This document shows, in pieces, positions 49,658 through 57,506 of a stretch of DNA of 64,000 bases (position 1 is its first letter; each line of letters begins with the position of its first letter). The position numbers and the translations under genes are program-made. The DNA is from Pseudoclavibacter caeni (GTDB lineage Bacteria; Actinomycetota; Actinomycetes; Actinomycetales; Microbacteriaceae): contig NZ_WBKA01000001.1 in NCBI RefSeq assembly GCF_008831125.1, forward strand, positions 310,001 to 374,000, in the 5' to 3' direction. The notes under the pieces are model-generated. The model searched no databases. It saw only the letters and a list, made by a program, of their open reading frames with translations, and had not been told where the DNA came from.

Positions 49658-50539
49658 TCAGGCGGTTCGTGTGAGCAGCGCCGCGTTCATCGCGTCGGTG
49701 GTCTCGCGGTCGATCGGCATCTGCCGGCCGTCGAGCTCGCGCACCGGGGCGGCGCAGCGGGTTGAGGAGAGCAGCCACAGGCCGTCCGCGTCGACGAGCT
49801 CCTCCGGGCGCACCTCGCGGTATTCGGTCGTGTGTCCCTGCTGCTCGAGCCAGGCGAAGGCGCTCGCCTGGGTGGTGCCGGCGAGGATGCCCTGATCGGT
49901 CGCCGGGGTCGCGAACGTGTCGCCGTGGCGCACGATCACCGACGAGGTCGGCCCCTCAAGCACGAATCCGTCGCTGGAGATGAAGATGACGTCGTCGGCA
50001 CCGCGTCGGGCCGCCTCGCGCAGCACCGACTTGTTCACCGCGTACGAGAGCGTCTTCGCGCCCTGCAGCAGCCAAGGGGAGGTCTTCGCGACGTCATGGC
50101 GGTACCCGCGGTCGAGGGTGACCACGGCGATGCCGTCGCGTCGCTCGACGGCGTGCTCGTCGCCGCCGAAGACATACACCCAGCCGATCGGCAGGCCGGT
50201 CCCCTCCACGCCTCTGGTCATGATGAACTTCGCCGACAGCATCGGCTCTGGCTCGTGCGCGGCGACCGCGGCGAGGATCGCGTCGCGCCACACCTCGAGG
50301 CGGGGGGCGGGGAGGTCCAGGATGCGCGCGGAGTTCGCGAATCGCCGCAGATGTGCCTCGAGTGCCATCGGGTGGCCGTGCTGGAAGCCGGCGGTCTCGA
50401 AGATGCCGTCGCCGCGGGTGACGCTCAGATCCATGACGTTGATCTGGCCGGCCGCCGGATCCGCCTGGTGGAACCGGGTCGGCGTGGCTGGCACGCCCTC
50501 GGCGAGATCGTCGACGAAGAACAGAGTCGGGGTGGACAT
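49658..50539 (-). CDS. Class IV PLP-dependent enzyme (copy B)
   Basis: A 293-residue member of the same class IV family without the N-terminal insert of copy A. LSVTRGDGIFETAGFQHGHP, EAHLRRFANSARILDLPAP, LDRGYRHDVAKTSPWLLQGA with AKTLSYAVNK (Schiff-base Lys), VLEGPTSSVIVRHGD and GILAGTTQASAFAWL are present. ATG at 50539 is chosen because the fold begins promptly. It lies downstream of the racemase operon on the same strand, across a 175-bp gap, and so may be co-expressed with it. A role in D-amino-acid transamination is inferred from context. Confidence 0.9.
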   Translation of the reverse strand: MSTPTLFFVDDLAEGVPATPTRFHQADPAAGQINVMDLSVTRGDGIFETAGFQHGHPMALEAHLRRFANSARILDLPAPRLEVWRDAILAAVAAHEPEPMLSAKFIMTRGVEGTGLPIGWVYVFGGDEHAVERRDGIAVVTLDRGYRHDVAKTSPWLLQGAKTLSYAVNKSVLREAARRGADDVIFISSDGFVLEGPTSSVIVRHGDTFATPATDQGILAGTTQASAFAWLEQQGHTTEYREVRPEELVDADGLWLLSSTRCAAPVRELDGRQMPIDRETTDAMNAALLTRTA

Positions 50540-50714
50540 GGGTGCTTCTTTCTCTCAGCTGTGTTGGGTGATGCGATCAGGATGGTGACGGGTGCGGGTG
50601 GCTGCAGGGGCATCGGCCCGGGGCGTCCCGGTGCCGCGCCCGTGCGGGGCAGGGTCCGATGCCGTGCTCGGGATGCCGTGAGAAGCCGGGCATGCCGGCC
50701 CTGCTCCGGCTTGG

Positions 50715-51854
50715 TCAGGCGGGCGCTCCCGCGACGTCCGCCTCGGCGGTGTCGAGGAACCGCAGCCGGTTCTCGGCGATCCAGGCGGTGTCGACCTCGT
50801 AGCCGATGCCGGGCGTCGAGGGCACGGTGACCGTGCCGTCGTGGGCGACCACCGGTGGCACGATCACGTCGCGGGCGTAGTACTTGTCCGATCCGGAGAC
50901 ATCCGACGGCAGCGAGAACCCGGGCAGCGACGAGATGGCCACGTTGGTGGCACGGCCGATCCCGAACTCGTGCATGCCTCCGCACCACACGAGGATGCCG
51001 TGCGCGGTCGCCAGATCGTGCGCGGCGCGCGCGACGGTCAGCCCGCCCATCCGCGAGACCTTGATGTTGAGCACCCGACCGGCGTCGAGGGCGAGCATCG
51101 TGCGCAGATCGTCGAGCGTGACGACCGACTCGTCGAGGCACACCGGCGTCGACATCCGCTGTTGCAGCCGGGCGTGCCCGGTCAGGTCGCGGGGGGCGAA
51201 GGGCTGCTCGATCATCGTCAGCCGCAGCTCGTCGAGTCGGGCCAGGTACGCGATCGTCTCGTCATCGCTCGGATACGCGCCGTTCGCATCCACGTGCAGG
51301 TCGATGTCCGGGTGGGCCGCGCGCACCGCGCGCACCGGCTCGAGATCCCATCCCGGGGCGATCTTCAGCTTCACACGGTGGTAGCCGGCGGCGAGCTGGT
51401 GCTCGACCTGTGCGAGCAGGGCGTCGATCGTCGGCTCGATGCCGAGTGAGACGCCGGCGCGCACCTGCGTGCGCTCGCCGCCCAGTGCGCGCGCCAGCGG
51501 CATCCCCGCTCGTCTGGCCCACAGGTCCCAGGCCGCGCCGACGAAGCCGGCCTTCGCGAACTCGTGACCGCGGATGCGCGCCCAGGCCGTCTCAAGCTCC
51601 TCGGGGCGCTCCCACTCGGCCTCGAGCGCGCGGGGCACCAGGTAGCGGGTCGCGACGAGCCAGGCGGTGTCGGTCGTCTCCGAGCAGTAGTACGGGTCGG
51701 CCGGTGAGGCGATCTCGCCCCAGCCGGTCACCCCGTCGGCGTCGACCATCTCGACCAGGATGTGGTCGAGGCTCGACTTGCGGTGCGAGCTCGTCTGGAA
51801 GCTGTGCACGAGCGGCACGCGCACCTCGTGCAGCCGGATGCGGGCGATCCTCAT
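50715..51854 (-). CDS. Enolase-superfamily N-acylamino acid racemase / o-succinylbenzoate synthase
   Basis: A 379-residue MLE-subgroup enzyme. The capping domain has HEVRVPLVHSFQTSSHRKSS and GWGEIASPADPYYCSETTD. The barrel shows the catalytic K-x-K in YHRVKLKIAPGWDLE, then metal ligands in DIDLHVDANGAYPSDD, TMIEQPFAPRDL and PVCLDESVVTLDDL, and the second catalytic Lys in VLNIKVSRMGGLTVARA. This is the OSBS/NSAR pattern. No menaquinone genes are nearby, but a GNAT transferase (52564) and M20 deacylase (53650) are, which favours N-acyl (succinyl) amino acid racemisation. The start overlaps the SIS gene stop (ATGA). Confidence 0.9.
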   Translation of the reverse strand: MRIARIRLHEVRVPLVHSFQTSSHRKSSLDHILVEMVDADGVTGWGEIASPADPYYCSETTDTAWLVATRYLVPRALEAEWERPEELETAWARIRGHEFAKAGFVGAAWDLWARRAGMPLARALGGERTQVRAGVSLGIEPTIDALLAQVEHQLAAGYHRVKLKIAPGWDLEPVRAVRAAHPDIDLHVDANGAYPSDDETIAYLARLDELRLTMIEQPFAPRDLTGHARLQQRMSTPVCLDESVVTLDDLRTMLALDAGRVLNIKVSRMGGLTVARAAHDLATAHGILVWCGGMHEFGIGRATNVAISSLPGFSLPSDVSGSDKYYARDVIVPPVVAHDGTVTVPSTPGIGYEVDTAWIAENRLRFLDTAEADVAGAPA

Positions 51855-52567
51855 CGCTCCTCCTTCGGGCCGTCCTCGGCCGGGTCGTAGTGGTGGTACA
51901 GGTCGAGGGTGGCGCTGATCTCGTCGCGGCGGGCGAGCCGGCGCCGGGCGCCCTTCGCGCTTGCTGCGGTGAGCGTGCTGAGCACGTGACAGGTCGCGGC
52001 GACCGAGGTGGGGGAGTCCGCGTACGACGCCGACCCGGTGTCGACGAGCACGAGTGCGTCGGCGAACCCGGCGAGCGGCGAGCCGGCGGAATCGGTCACG
52101 ACGACGAGTCGCCCGCCGGCCTCGTGGAAGAGGCGCCCGAAGCGCACCGTCTCGCGGCGGTAGCGGCGCAGCGAGAACACCACGAGCACATCGCTGGCGC
52201 GCACGTCGCTGAGCACCGCCAGTTCCGACAGCCCGTGGCCGCCCACGAGGAACACGTTCGACAGCGTCGCGGAGAGGTCGGCGTTCAGCAGCGCGGCGTA
52301 GGCGCCGGACTTGCCGGCCCCGGCGACGTACCGCCGGCGGGCGGCGAGCAGCGCGGCGGACGCGGCGGGCAGCGCGTTCGTGGTGCGCATGTGCTCGAAC
52401 GTGTGCCGCAGCGACGCCAGCTCGGTGTCCATGAGCTTGGCCTGCAGCATCTCCGCGGAGGCGTTCGCGCGCAGCCGGGCGCCGAAGCGCTGCTGCGGCG
52501 AGGCGAGCTCCCGGTCGCGGCGCCGCTCGCGCCGTTCCTGGGCGATCTCGTCGGCGTCGTCGGTCAT
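51851..52567 (-). CDS. SIS-domain protein (RpiR-like effector domain without HTH)
   Basis: A 238-residue protein. Residues ~70-200 form a phosphosugar-isomerase (SIS) fold of the type seen in RpiR/MurR regulators. AARRRYVAGAGKSGAYAALL, VLSDVRASDVLVVFSLRRYR, RETVRFGRLFHEAGG and VVVTDSAGSPLAGFADALVL are the relevant blocks. The N-terminal ~60 residues are charged and helical and do not show the HTH of RpiR proteins. It may have lost DNA binding or may be an enzyme or sensor. It is coupled by ATGA overlaps to both the GNAT gene upstream and the racemase downstream. Confidence 0.75.
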   Translation of the reverse strand: MTDDADEIAQERRERRRDRELASPQQRFGARLRANASAEMLQAKLMDTELASLRHTFEHMRTTNALPAASAALLAARRRYVAGAGKSGAYAALLNADLSATLSNVFLVGGHGLSELAVLSDVRASDVLVVFSLRRYRRETVRFGRLFHEAGGRLVVVTDSAGSPLAGFADALVLVDTGSASYADSPTSVAATCHVLSTLTAASAKGARRRLARRDEISATLDLYHHYDPAEDGPKEER

Positions 52568-53508
52568 GCGTCCTCCTCTGTGCCCGCCTGCCCGGCAGAC
52601 GTGTGTGCCTCGGCGGCGGACGTCGCGTCGGCCTCGTCGTGATCGGCATGTGGTCCCGTCTCTGTGCCGCCTGTGTCGCCGGCCTCGGCGAGTTCCCCGG
52701 GGACGGTGAGGTACACCGAGGTGTCGTGCGTCAGTCGCAGGCAGCTGATGATCACTCGTCCATCGTCGTACAGGTCGCGCAGCGTCGAGCGCAGCGCGGC
52801 CCGTCCCCAGTCGATCTCCGCGGTCTCCGTGTCGCCGGCGACGACGCCGGCGTCGATGGGCACCCACACGAGACGGTCTTCGGCGGCGTCCGGCCGGGGC
52901 TGCCCCCAGTCGTCATGCCCCCAGTCCGCTGCCGGGGCCAGATCTCGCAGACTGGCGAGCGGGTCGGGGCGGTCGTCCAGCGTCCACTCGACGAGCACGC
53001 GGTCGGTGCGCTCGCGGCCGTAGTAGTCCTCGAAGAAGCGCACGCCGACGCCACGCAGGGTGTTGAAGTTGAAGTGGCCGTTGCGGGAGAACATCGGGTC
53101 GAACGTCCACCTCATCGTGTGTGCGCCCCAGCCGAGGGCGACCTGGCGCTGCACTTCTTTGAGCATCCGGCCGATGCCGTGCCCCTGCCAGGCGGGATCG
53201 ACGACCGCTACCTGGGAGTAGTGGTAGCCGGTCTGGCCGTCAGTGCCGGGGAATCCGTAGGCGAAGCCGATGAGGCGTCCGTCAGGGGCGCGCACGCCCA
53301 CAGCCGAGCCGCCGTTGTGCACGAGGGCGCTCAGCAGGTTGCTGTTGAGGGCGAGCCCTTTGGATCCGTATCGGAACACGCGGTTGTACAGCTCGCTCGC
53401 CTCGAGGAACTCGCTGTGCTCGGAGAGTGTGCCGCTCCACAGATGTGGGGCCTCCGCGGTGACTCGGGGTGTGCCAGCCGCTGATGCTGATCGGTTCACA
53501 GTGGGCAT
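52564..53508 (-). CDS. GNAT-family N-acyltransferase (candidate amino acid succinyl/acetyltransferase)
   Basis: A protein of about 314 residues. Residues ~30-180 are a GNAT fold. DGRLIGFAYGFPGTDGQTGY (strand pair), YSQVAVVDPAWQGHGIGRML (acetyl-CoA Q/R-x-x-G-x-G/A loop) and KEVQRQVALGWGAHTMRWTF then NFNTLRGVGVRFFEDYYGRE follow. The last ~130 residues form a second region ending in a low-complexity acidic tail. A TATAAT box reads directly before this ATG, so the true start may be the in-frame GTG at 53499. It heads the operon with the SIS protein and racemase, and is divergent from the M20 deacylase. This fits a transferase that acylates D-amino acids before racemisation. Confidence 0.82.
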   Translation of the reverse strand: MPTVNRSASAAGTPRVTAEAPHLWSGTLSEHSEFLEASELYNRVFRYGSKGLALNSNLLSALVHNGGSAVGVRAPDGRLIGFAYGFPGTDGQTGYHYSQVAVVDPAWQGHGIGRMLKEVQRQVALGWGAHTMRWTFDPMFSRNGHFNFNTLRGVGVRFFEDYYGRERTDRVLVEWTLDDRPDPLASLRDLAPAADWGHDDWGQPRPDAAEDRLVWVPIDAGVVAGDTETAEIDWGRAALRSTLRDLYDDGRVIISCLRLTHDTSVYLTVPGELAEAGDTGGTETGPHADHDEADATSAAEAHTSAGQAGTEEDA

Positions 53509-53512
53509 TATA
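53499..53512 (-). promoter_or_regulatory. TATAAT box for the GNAT operon, probably leaderless GTG start
   Basis: On the minus strand a perfect TATAAT (53512-53507) overlaps the annotated ATG. Seven bases later is an in-frame GTG (53499-53497). Since -10 boxes lie about seven bases before the transcript start, the mRNA would begin at that GTG and exclude the ATG. The region 53513-53649 is the shared divergent promoter zone for the M20 gene. Confidence 0.5.
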
Positions 53513-53649
53513 TGTAACCTATGTTTCAGTCGCGTAAGCAAATCTCTCGCAGTCGTCGCGGTAGGATCAGGCCACATGTCCCAAGATGCAGCGCGGGTAC
53601 GGAGGAGCGGCGCGATGCTGCCCACTCGAGGAGCAGAGGAGACGGAGCG

Positions 53650-54777
53650 ATGACCCTGATGGACGAGACCACGCGTGGGCGGGCCCTTGAACGGCTGCGA
53701 ACCCTGGTGGGCATGGAGTCGCCTTCGCGGGACGTCACCGCCTCGCGGGCGATCACCGACGTGCTCGCCGGCTGGTTCGAGACGGCCGGCGCGACGGTGG
53801 AGCGCGTTCCAGCCGAGGCGGGCGTGCACCTGGTGATGGAGGTCGCCGGTGCCGGAGCGCGGGCGCAGGAGGCACCGCTGCTGCTGATCGGTCACTCGGA
53901 CACGGTCTGGCCGCGGGGGACGCTCGACGGGGACGTGCCCTGGGTCGAGGTCGGCGACACGGTGCGTGGCCCCGGCGTGTACGACATGAAGAGCGGGCTG
54001 GTGATCATGCTCGCCGCGATCGAGCTGCTGCAGGGGCGTTCGCACCGGCCGGTGCGCATCGTCGTCACCTGCGACGAGGAGGTCGGCTCTCCCACCTCGA
54101 AGAACCTGCTGCGGCAGGTGGTCGAGGGAGTGGACGGCGCGATCGGCTTCGAGTCGCCGCATCCCGACGGCGCGCTGAAGGTCGGCCGACGGGGCAGCAC
54201 GCGCGTGCGCATCGACGTCACCGGCCGCGCCGCGCATGCCGCGCTCGACCCGGGGCGGGGGGTCAGCGCGATCGACGAGCTCGTCGACCAGCTCCTCGCC
54301 ATTCGCGGCATCATCGCCCGGGCCAGCGAGGACGTCGAGGTGCTGTGCAACAGCGGGACGATCTCCGGCGGCACCAGGGCGAACGTCGTCGCGGCCCATG
54401 CGGAGGCGGAGCTCGGGCTGCGCTTCATCGACGCCGACTCGGAGCATCGGGTGCTCACCGTGCTCGACGGGCTCACCCCGGTGCGCGAGGGGGCCGTCGT
54501 GACGGTCGAGACGCTCAGCCACCGGCCGGCATGGCTCGCATCCGCGGCCGACCGGGCGCTGCTGGAACGCGTCGCAGCCGCCGGGGCGCCGCTGGGGCTC
54601 CACGTGACCGGGCGGCCGGCGGCCGGTGCGGGAGACACGAACCTCGTCGGCTCCCTCGGCGTGCCCACCGTTGACGGCTTCGGGCCGCTCGGCGGCGGCG
54701 CGCACGCGGCGAGCGAGCACATCCTGCTGCACACGCTGTACGAGCGCGTCGAGCTGCTCGCGGCGGTGCTGGGATAG
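53650..54777 (+). CDS. M20-family deacylase/carboxypeptidase (ArgE/CPG2-like)
   Basis: A 375-residue zinc peptidase. LLLIGHSDTVWPRGTLDGDV carries the first metal His-x-Asp, GPGVYDMKSGLVIMLAAIEL the bridging Asp, RIVVTCDEEVGSPTSKNLLR the Glu-Glu pair, and SEHILLHTLYERVELL the final His. A lid domain lies between ~180 and 285. It resembles glutamate carboxypeptidase and desuccinylases. ATG at 53650 follows GGAGACGGAG. It is divergent from the GNAT-SIS-racemase operon. In that setting it would remove the N-acyl group from the L-isomer, completing D-to-L conversion. This is inference from context. Confidence 0.9.
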   Translation: MTLMDETTRGRALERLRTLVGMESPSRDVTASRAITDVLAGWFETAGATVERVPAEAGVHLVMEVAGAGARAQEAPLLLIGHSDTVWPRGTLDGDVPWVEVGDTVRGPGVYDMKSGLVIMLAAIELLQGRSHRPVRIVVTCDEEVGSPTSKNLLRQVVEGVDGAIGFESPHPDGALKVGRRGSTRVRIDVTGRAAHAALDPGRGVSAIDELVDQLLAIRGIIARASEDVEVLCNSGTISGGTRANVVAAHAEAELGLRFIDADSEHRVLTVLDGLTPVREGAVVTVETLSHRPAWLASAADRALLERVAAAGAPLGLHVTGRPAAGAGDTNLVGSLGVPTVDGFGPLGGGAHAASEHILLHTLYERVELLAAVLG

Positions 54778-54875
54778 TCGGATCACCGGGGGCGGGCGGC
54801 CGGCCTGCCGAGCGGGCGGGCCGGCCCCGCGCCGCACGTGCCTGCCGGGCTGGCGCCAAGGGGCGGGAAGCTGGT

Positions 54876-54982
54876 AGCATCGTCCAGTCTGTGCCTCGCG
54901 CGCACCTGCGCCGCGGGGCCGGGCTGAGATTACCCTCCTGCTGCAGAAGAGCTCTGCAGCCGTTCGAGTCCGAAGGAGGTGG
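54876..54982 (+). promoter_or_regulatory. rpsF operon leader: -10-like TAGCAT, stem-loop and strong SD
   Basis: TAGCAT (54876-54881) is a possible -10. The leader then contains a hairpin GCTGCAGA/TCTGCAGC (about 54940-54960) followed by CCG, and the strong SD AAGGAGGTGG seven bases before rpsF. Autoregulation by the S6:S18 complex through a leader RNA with a CCG-containing loop is known in many bacteria. Whether this hairpin is that motif was not verified. Confidence 0.35.
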
Positions 54983-54989
54983 GTGATTC

Positions 54990-55325
54990 ATGTCTCAGAA
55001 CACCAAGCAGTACGAGCTGGCCGTGATCCTCGACCCGTCTGTCGATGATCGCAAGGTCGCCCCGACCCTCGAGAAGTTCCTGGCCGTCGTCCCCAAGGAG
55101 GGCGGCACCGTCGACAACGTCGACATCTGGGGCCGTCGTCAGCTGGCGTACCCGATCAAGAAGCAGAAGGAAGGCGTCTACGCCTTCATCCGCATCAGCT
55201 CGACCCCCGACACCATCAACGAGGTCGACCGTCTGCTACGTCTGTCCGACTCCGTGCTTCGCACCAAGGTGCTGCGCGCCGAGGAGGCTCACGTCGTCCT
55301 GCGTCAGCCGCGGAAGGCCAGCTGA
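54990..55325 (+). CDS. rpsF: 30S ribosomal protein S6
   Basis: A 111-residue protein binding 16S rRNA together with S18. [40 protein letters not shown] (the highly conserved WGRR-LAYPI motif), [12 protein letters not shown] and [19 protein letters not shown] are typical. It is the first gene of the conserved S6-SSB-S18-L9 block. A very strong SD (AAGGAGGTGG) precedes the ATG. Confidence 0.98.
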   Translation: MSQNTKQYELAVILDPSVDDRKVAPTLEKFLAVVPKEGGTVDNVDIWGRRQLAYPIKKQKEGVYAFIRISSTPDTINEVDRLLRLSDSVLRTKVLRAEEAHVVLRQPRKAS

Positions 55326-55327
55326 CC

Positions 55328-55891
55328 ATGGCCGGCGACACCGTCATCACCATCGTCGGCAACCTCACCGCCGACCCCGAGCTGCGCTACACGCAGAGCG
55401 GCACGGCCGTGGCGTCCTTCACGATCGCCTCGACGCCGCGCACGTTCGACCGCGCCAGCGGGGAATGGAAGGACGGCGAGGCGCTCTTCCTGCGCGCCTC
55501 GGTCTGGCGTGACTTCGCCGAGCACGTCGCCAAGAGCATGACGAAGGGCATGCGCGTGATCGCCCAGGGGCGGCTGCGCCAGCGGTCATATCAGGATCGC
55601 GAGGGCAACAACCGCACCAGCTACGAGATCGACATCGACGAGATCGGCCCGTCGCTGCGGTATGCGACGGCACAGGTCGAGCGCGTCCCGCGCGGCGACG
55701 GCCAGCGGGGCGGCTTCGGCGGCCAGCAGGCCGGCGGATACGGCGCCCAGCAGGGCGGCGGCCAGCAGGGCGGCTTCGGCCAGCCCGCCGCTCCGCAGCA
55801 GCCTGCATCCTCGGGCGACGCCTGGGGCGAGCCGGCGGCGGGCGACGGCTGGAACACGCCGGGGGTCAACCTCGACGACACCCCGTTCTGA
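55328..55891 (+). CDS. ssb: Single-stranded DNA-binding protein
   Basis: A 187-residue SSB. The OB fold (residues 1-~110) begins [20 protein letters not shown] and includes [20 protein letters not shown] and [21 protein letters not shown] Gly/Gln-rich linker follows. The acidic C-terminal tip NLDDTPF is the docking peptide for repair and replication partners. It lies two bases after rpsF, in the usual ribosomal-protein context, and is the housekeeping SSB rather than a phage or plasmid copy. Confidence 0.98.
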   Translation: MAGDTVITIVGNLTADPELRYTQSGTAVASFTIASTPRTFDRASGEWKDGEALFLRASVWRDFAEHVAKSMTKGMRVIAQGRLRQRSYQDREGNNRTSYEIDIDEIGPSLRYATAQVERVPRGDGQRGGFGGQQAGGYGAQQGGGQQGGFGQPAAPQQPASSGDAWGEPAAGDGWNTPGVNLDDTPF

Positions 55892-55937
55892 TCCGTCACC
55901 ACCAGACATACACAGACCTACAGAAAGAAGAACCATC

Positions 55938-56201
55938 ATGGCCGGAAAGGGAGCCGCGCGGGCACGTGCCGCGCGCAACGCCAAGCTCAACCAGAAGGTT
56001 GTGCCCTCCAAGGTGATCCGCGTCGACGTCGTCGACTACAAGGACGTCAACACCCTGCGCAAGTTCGTCTCGGAGCGGGGCAAGATCCGCTCGCGCCGCA
56101 TCACCGGCGTGAGCGTCCAGGAGCAGCGTCTCATCGCGCGCGCGGTGAAGAACGCCCGTGAGCTCGCCCTGCTGCCGTACTCCGGCGCGGGCCGTCACTG
56201 A
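55938..56201 (+). CDS. rpsR: 30S ribosomal protein S18
   Basis: An 87-residue protein that pairs with S6 in the 30S platform. The basic N terminus, [39 protein letters not shown] and [18 protein letters not shown] are standard S18 sequence. ATG at 55938 follows AGAAAGAAG. No CXXC pair is present, so this is the zinc-independent form. Confidence 0.97.
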   Translation: MAGKGAARARAARNAKLNQKVVPSKVIRVDVVDYKDVNTLRKFVSERGKIRSRRITGVSVQEQRLIARAVKNARELALLPYSGAGRH

Positions 56202-56231
56202 GCCGCGAGAAGCGAAGGGAACTGAAGCACT

Positions 56232-56684
56232 ATGTCGAAACTCATCCTCACCCAGGAGGTCGACGGACTCGGCACGGCCGGTGACATCGTCGACGTCAAG
56301 GCCGGCTACGCCCGTAACTACCTGCTGCCCCACGGCTACGCCGTGGCGTGGACGGCCGGCGGCGCCCGCCAGGTCGAGCAGCTGCGCCAGGCCCGGGCCG
56401 CGCGCGAGCTCGCGACGATCGAGGAGGCCAGGGATCTCAAGCTGCGCATCGAGAACGTGCGCGTGCGTCTCGAGGCCAAGGCCGGCCGCGAGGGTCGCCT
56501 GTTCGGCGCGGTGAAGGCCGCTGACATCGCCGAGGCCATCGAGGCCGCAGGCATCGGCAACGTCGATCGCAAGCGCATCGTCATCGCCGACCCGATCAAG
56601 ACCACCGGTGACCACAGGGCGCAGCTGAAGCTGCACCCCGAGGTCGTCGCCGAGATCTCGATGCAGGTCGTCGCCAAGAAGTAG
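56232..56684 (+). CDS. rplI: 50S ribosomal protein L9
   Basis: A 150-residue protein. LILTQEVDGLGTAGDIVDVK and AGYARNYLLPHGYAVAW form the N-terminal domain (normal L9 signature GYARNYL). The connecting helix ARAARELATIEEARDLKLRI leads to the C-terminal domain with GREGRLFGAVKAADIAEAI. It ends the ribosomal block and is followed by a strong terminator hairpin. Confidence 0.97.
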   Translation: MSKLILTQEVDGLGTAGDIVDVKAGYARNYLLPHGYAVAWTAGGARQVEQLRQARAARELATIEEARDLKLRIENVRVRLEAKAGREGRLFGAVKAADIAEAIEAAGIGNVDRKRIVIADPIKTTGDHRAQLKLHPEVVAEISMQVVAKK

Positions 56685-56701
56685 GCGTCGCCGAATCTGT
56701 C

Positions 56702-56737
56702 GAAGGCCCCCGAGTCCGCATGGACTCGGGGGCCTTC
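56702..56737 (+). terminator. Strong rho-independent-like hairpin after rplI
   Basis: GAAGGCCCCCGAGTCC (56702-56717) is the exact complement of GGACTCGGGGGCCTTC (56722-56737), giving a 16-bp perfect stem with a 4-base loop 17 bases after the rplI stop. A short GTCGTGTTC follows instead of a long U tract. Confidence 0.85.
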
Positions 56738-56790
56738 GTCGTGTTCGGGGCGTGGGCGGCGGGGATGCGCGCTCGTGCGCAGATGGGGCC

Positions 56791-56873
56791 TGTGCACGGA
56801 CCTGCCGCGAGCGGGCCTTGGCACACCGACCAGCCATTGGGTGGCAGGTCGGTGCTCGTGCGGCAGGTCGACA
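56791..56873. repeat. Intergenic palindromic repeat, copy 3
   Basis: TGTGCACGGACCTGCCGC, a spacer GAGCGGGCCTTG, GCACACCGACCAGCCA, loop TTGGG, TGGCAGGTCGGTGC and then GTGCGGCAGGTCGACAC form nested arms (outer ACCTGCCGC/GCGGCAGGT; inner CACCGACC/GGTCGGTG). It is about 80% identical over ~80 bases to the copy at 61497. It lies between the rplI terminator and the Rid operon. Confidence 0.7.
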
Positions 56874-56959
56874 CACGGGGCCGGTTGCCGTGGCGGCGAG
56901 CGTGTCACAGAGCCGTTCCGCTGGTGAAACATCATCGAAACGGCGGCTTCGTAGGTTGT

Positions 56960-56975
56960 GGTGAAACGTTCCACC
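56960..56975. promoter_or_regulatory. LacI-type operator upstream of the Rid/OCD/APC operon
   Basis: GGTGAAACGTTCCACC is a 16-base palindrome with one mismatched pair and the central CG that LacI/GalR-family operators share. A half-like GGTGAAAC is repeated at 56923-56930. It sits 33 bases before the ATG of the Rid gene, and the LacI-family gene at 60387-61427 is the obvious candidate repressor. Confidence 0.6.
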
Positions 56976-57008
56976 AGATGTGAGACGTCACGATGACGAG
57001 GAGCCGAC

Positions 57009-57422
57009 ATGGAGATCCGCAGGCTGAAGACCGACAACCACTTCGAGGAGATCAACAGCTATTCGCGTGTCGTGACGGTCGGCCCCTGGCTGCTGCTCGC
57101 GAACACCGCGGGGCGTGATCACACGACCGGCGAGCTCTCCACAGACCCAGAGCAGCAGATGCGGCAGGCGGTGACGAACGTCTCCCGAGCGCTCGCCGCT
57201 GCCGGCAGCGAGCTCGCGGAGGTCGTCCGCCTCACCGTGCGCATTCCGGAGCGGGCGAACGTTCGTCGGCTGATGCCGGTCGTCGGCGAGGCCTTTCGTG
57301 GCATTGATCCGGCCATGACGATCATCTGCACACCGCTCGCCGGCGACTATGCCGTCGAGCTCGAGGCCACCGCCTACCACGGTGCCGAATCGGACACGCA
57401 CGAGCACATCTCGCTCGGCTGA
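57009..57422 (+). CDS. Rid-family protein lacking the catalytic arginine (copy B)
   Basis: A 137-residue Rid-superfamily protein. SYSRVVTVGPWLLLANTAGR, QQMRQAVTNVSRALAAAGSE, LAEVVRLTVRIPERANVRRL and DPAMTIICTPLAGDYAVELE are present. The position of the deaminase Arg (FPARS in E. coli RidA) is Met here (PAMT), so it is not a canonical imine deaminase. It is only weakly similar to copy A at 32951. It is first in an operon with an OCD-family enzyme and an APC permease behind a LacI-type operator. Confidence 0.87.
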   Translation: MEIRRLKTDNHFEEINSYSRVVTVGPWLLLANTAGRDHTTGELSTDPEQQMRQAVTNVSRALAAAGSELAEVVRLTVRIPERANVRRLMPVVGEAFRGIDPAMTIICTPLAGDYAVELEATAYHGAESDTHEHISLG

Positions 57423-57506
57423 CCCCAGACCGCATCCGCCGCTGCCCGGCCAGACAGGACGGCCCGGATCGCAGCACAGAACCAGGACCACAGAGAAGGG
57501 ACCGCG

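Noticed and set aside
50715-51854. menC (menaquinone o-succinylbenzoate synthase) as a firm call
   Set aside because: The fold and catalytic lysines fit OSBS and NSAR equally. The neighbours favour amino acid racemisation, so no symbol was given.
52564-54837. 757-residue minus-strand protein joining the GNAT gene to sequence antisense to the M20 gene
   Set aside because: The upstream half is the antisense of the well-supported M20 deacylase. The GNAT gene starts at 53508 or 53499.
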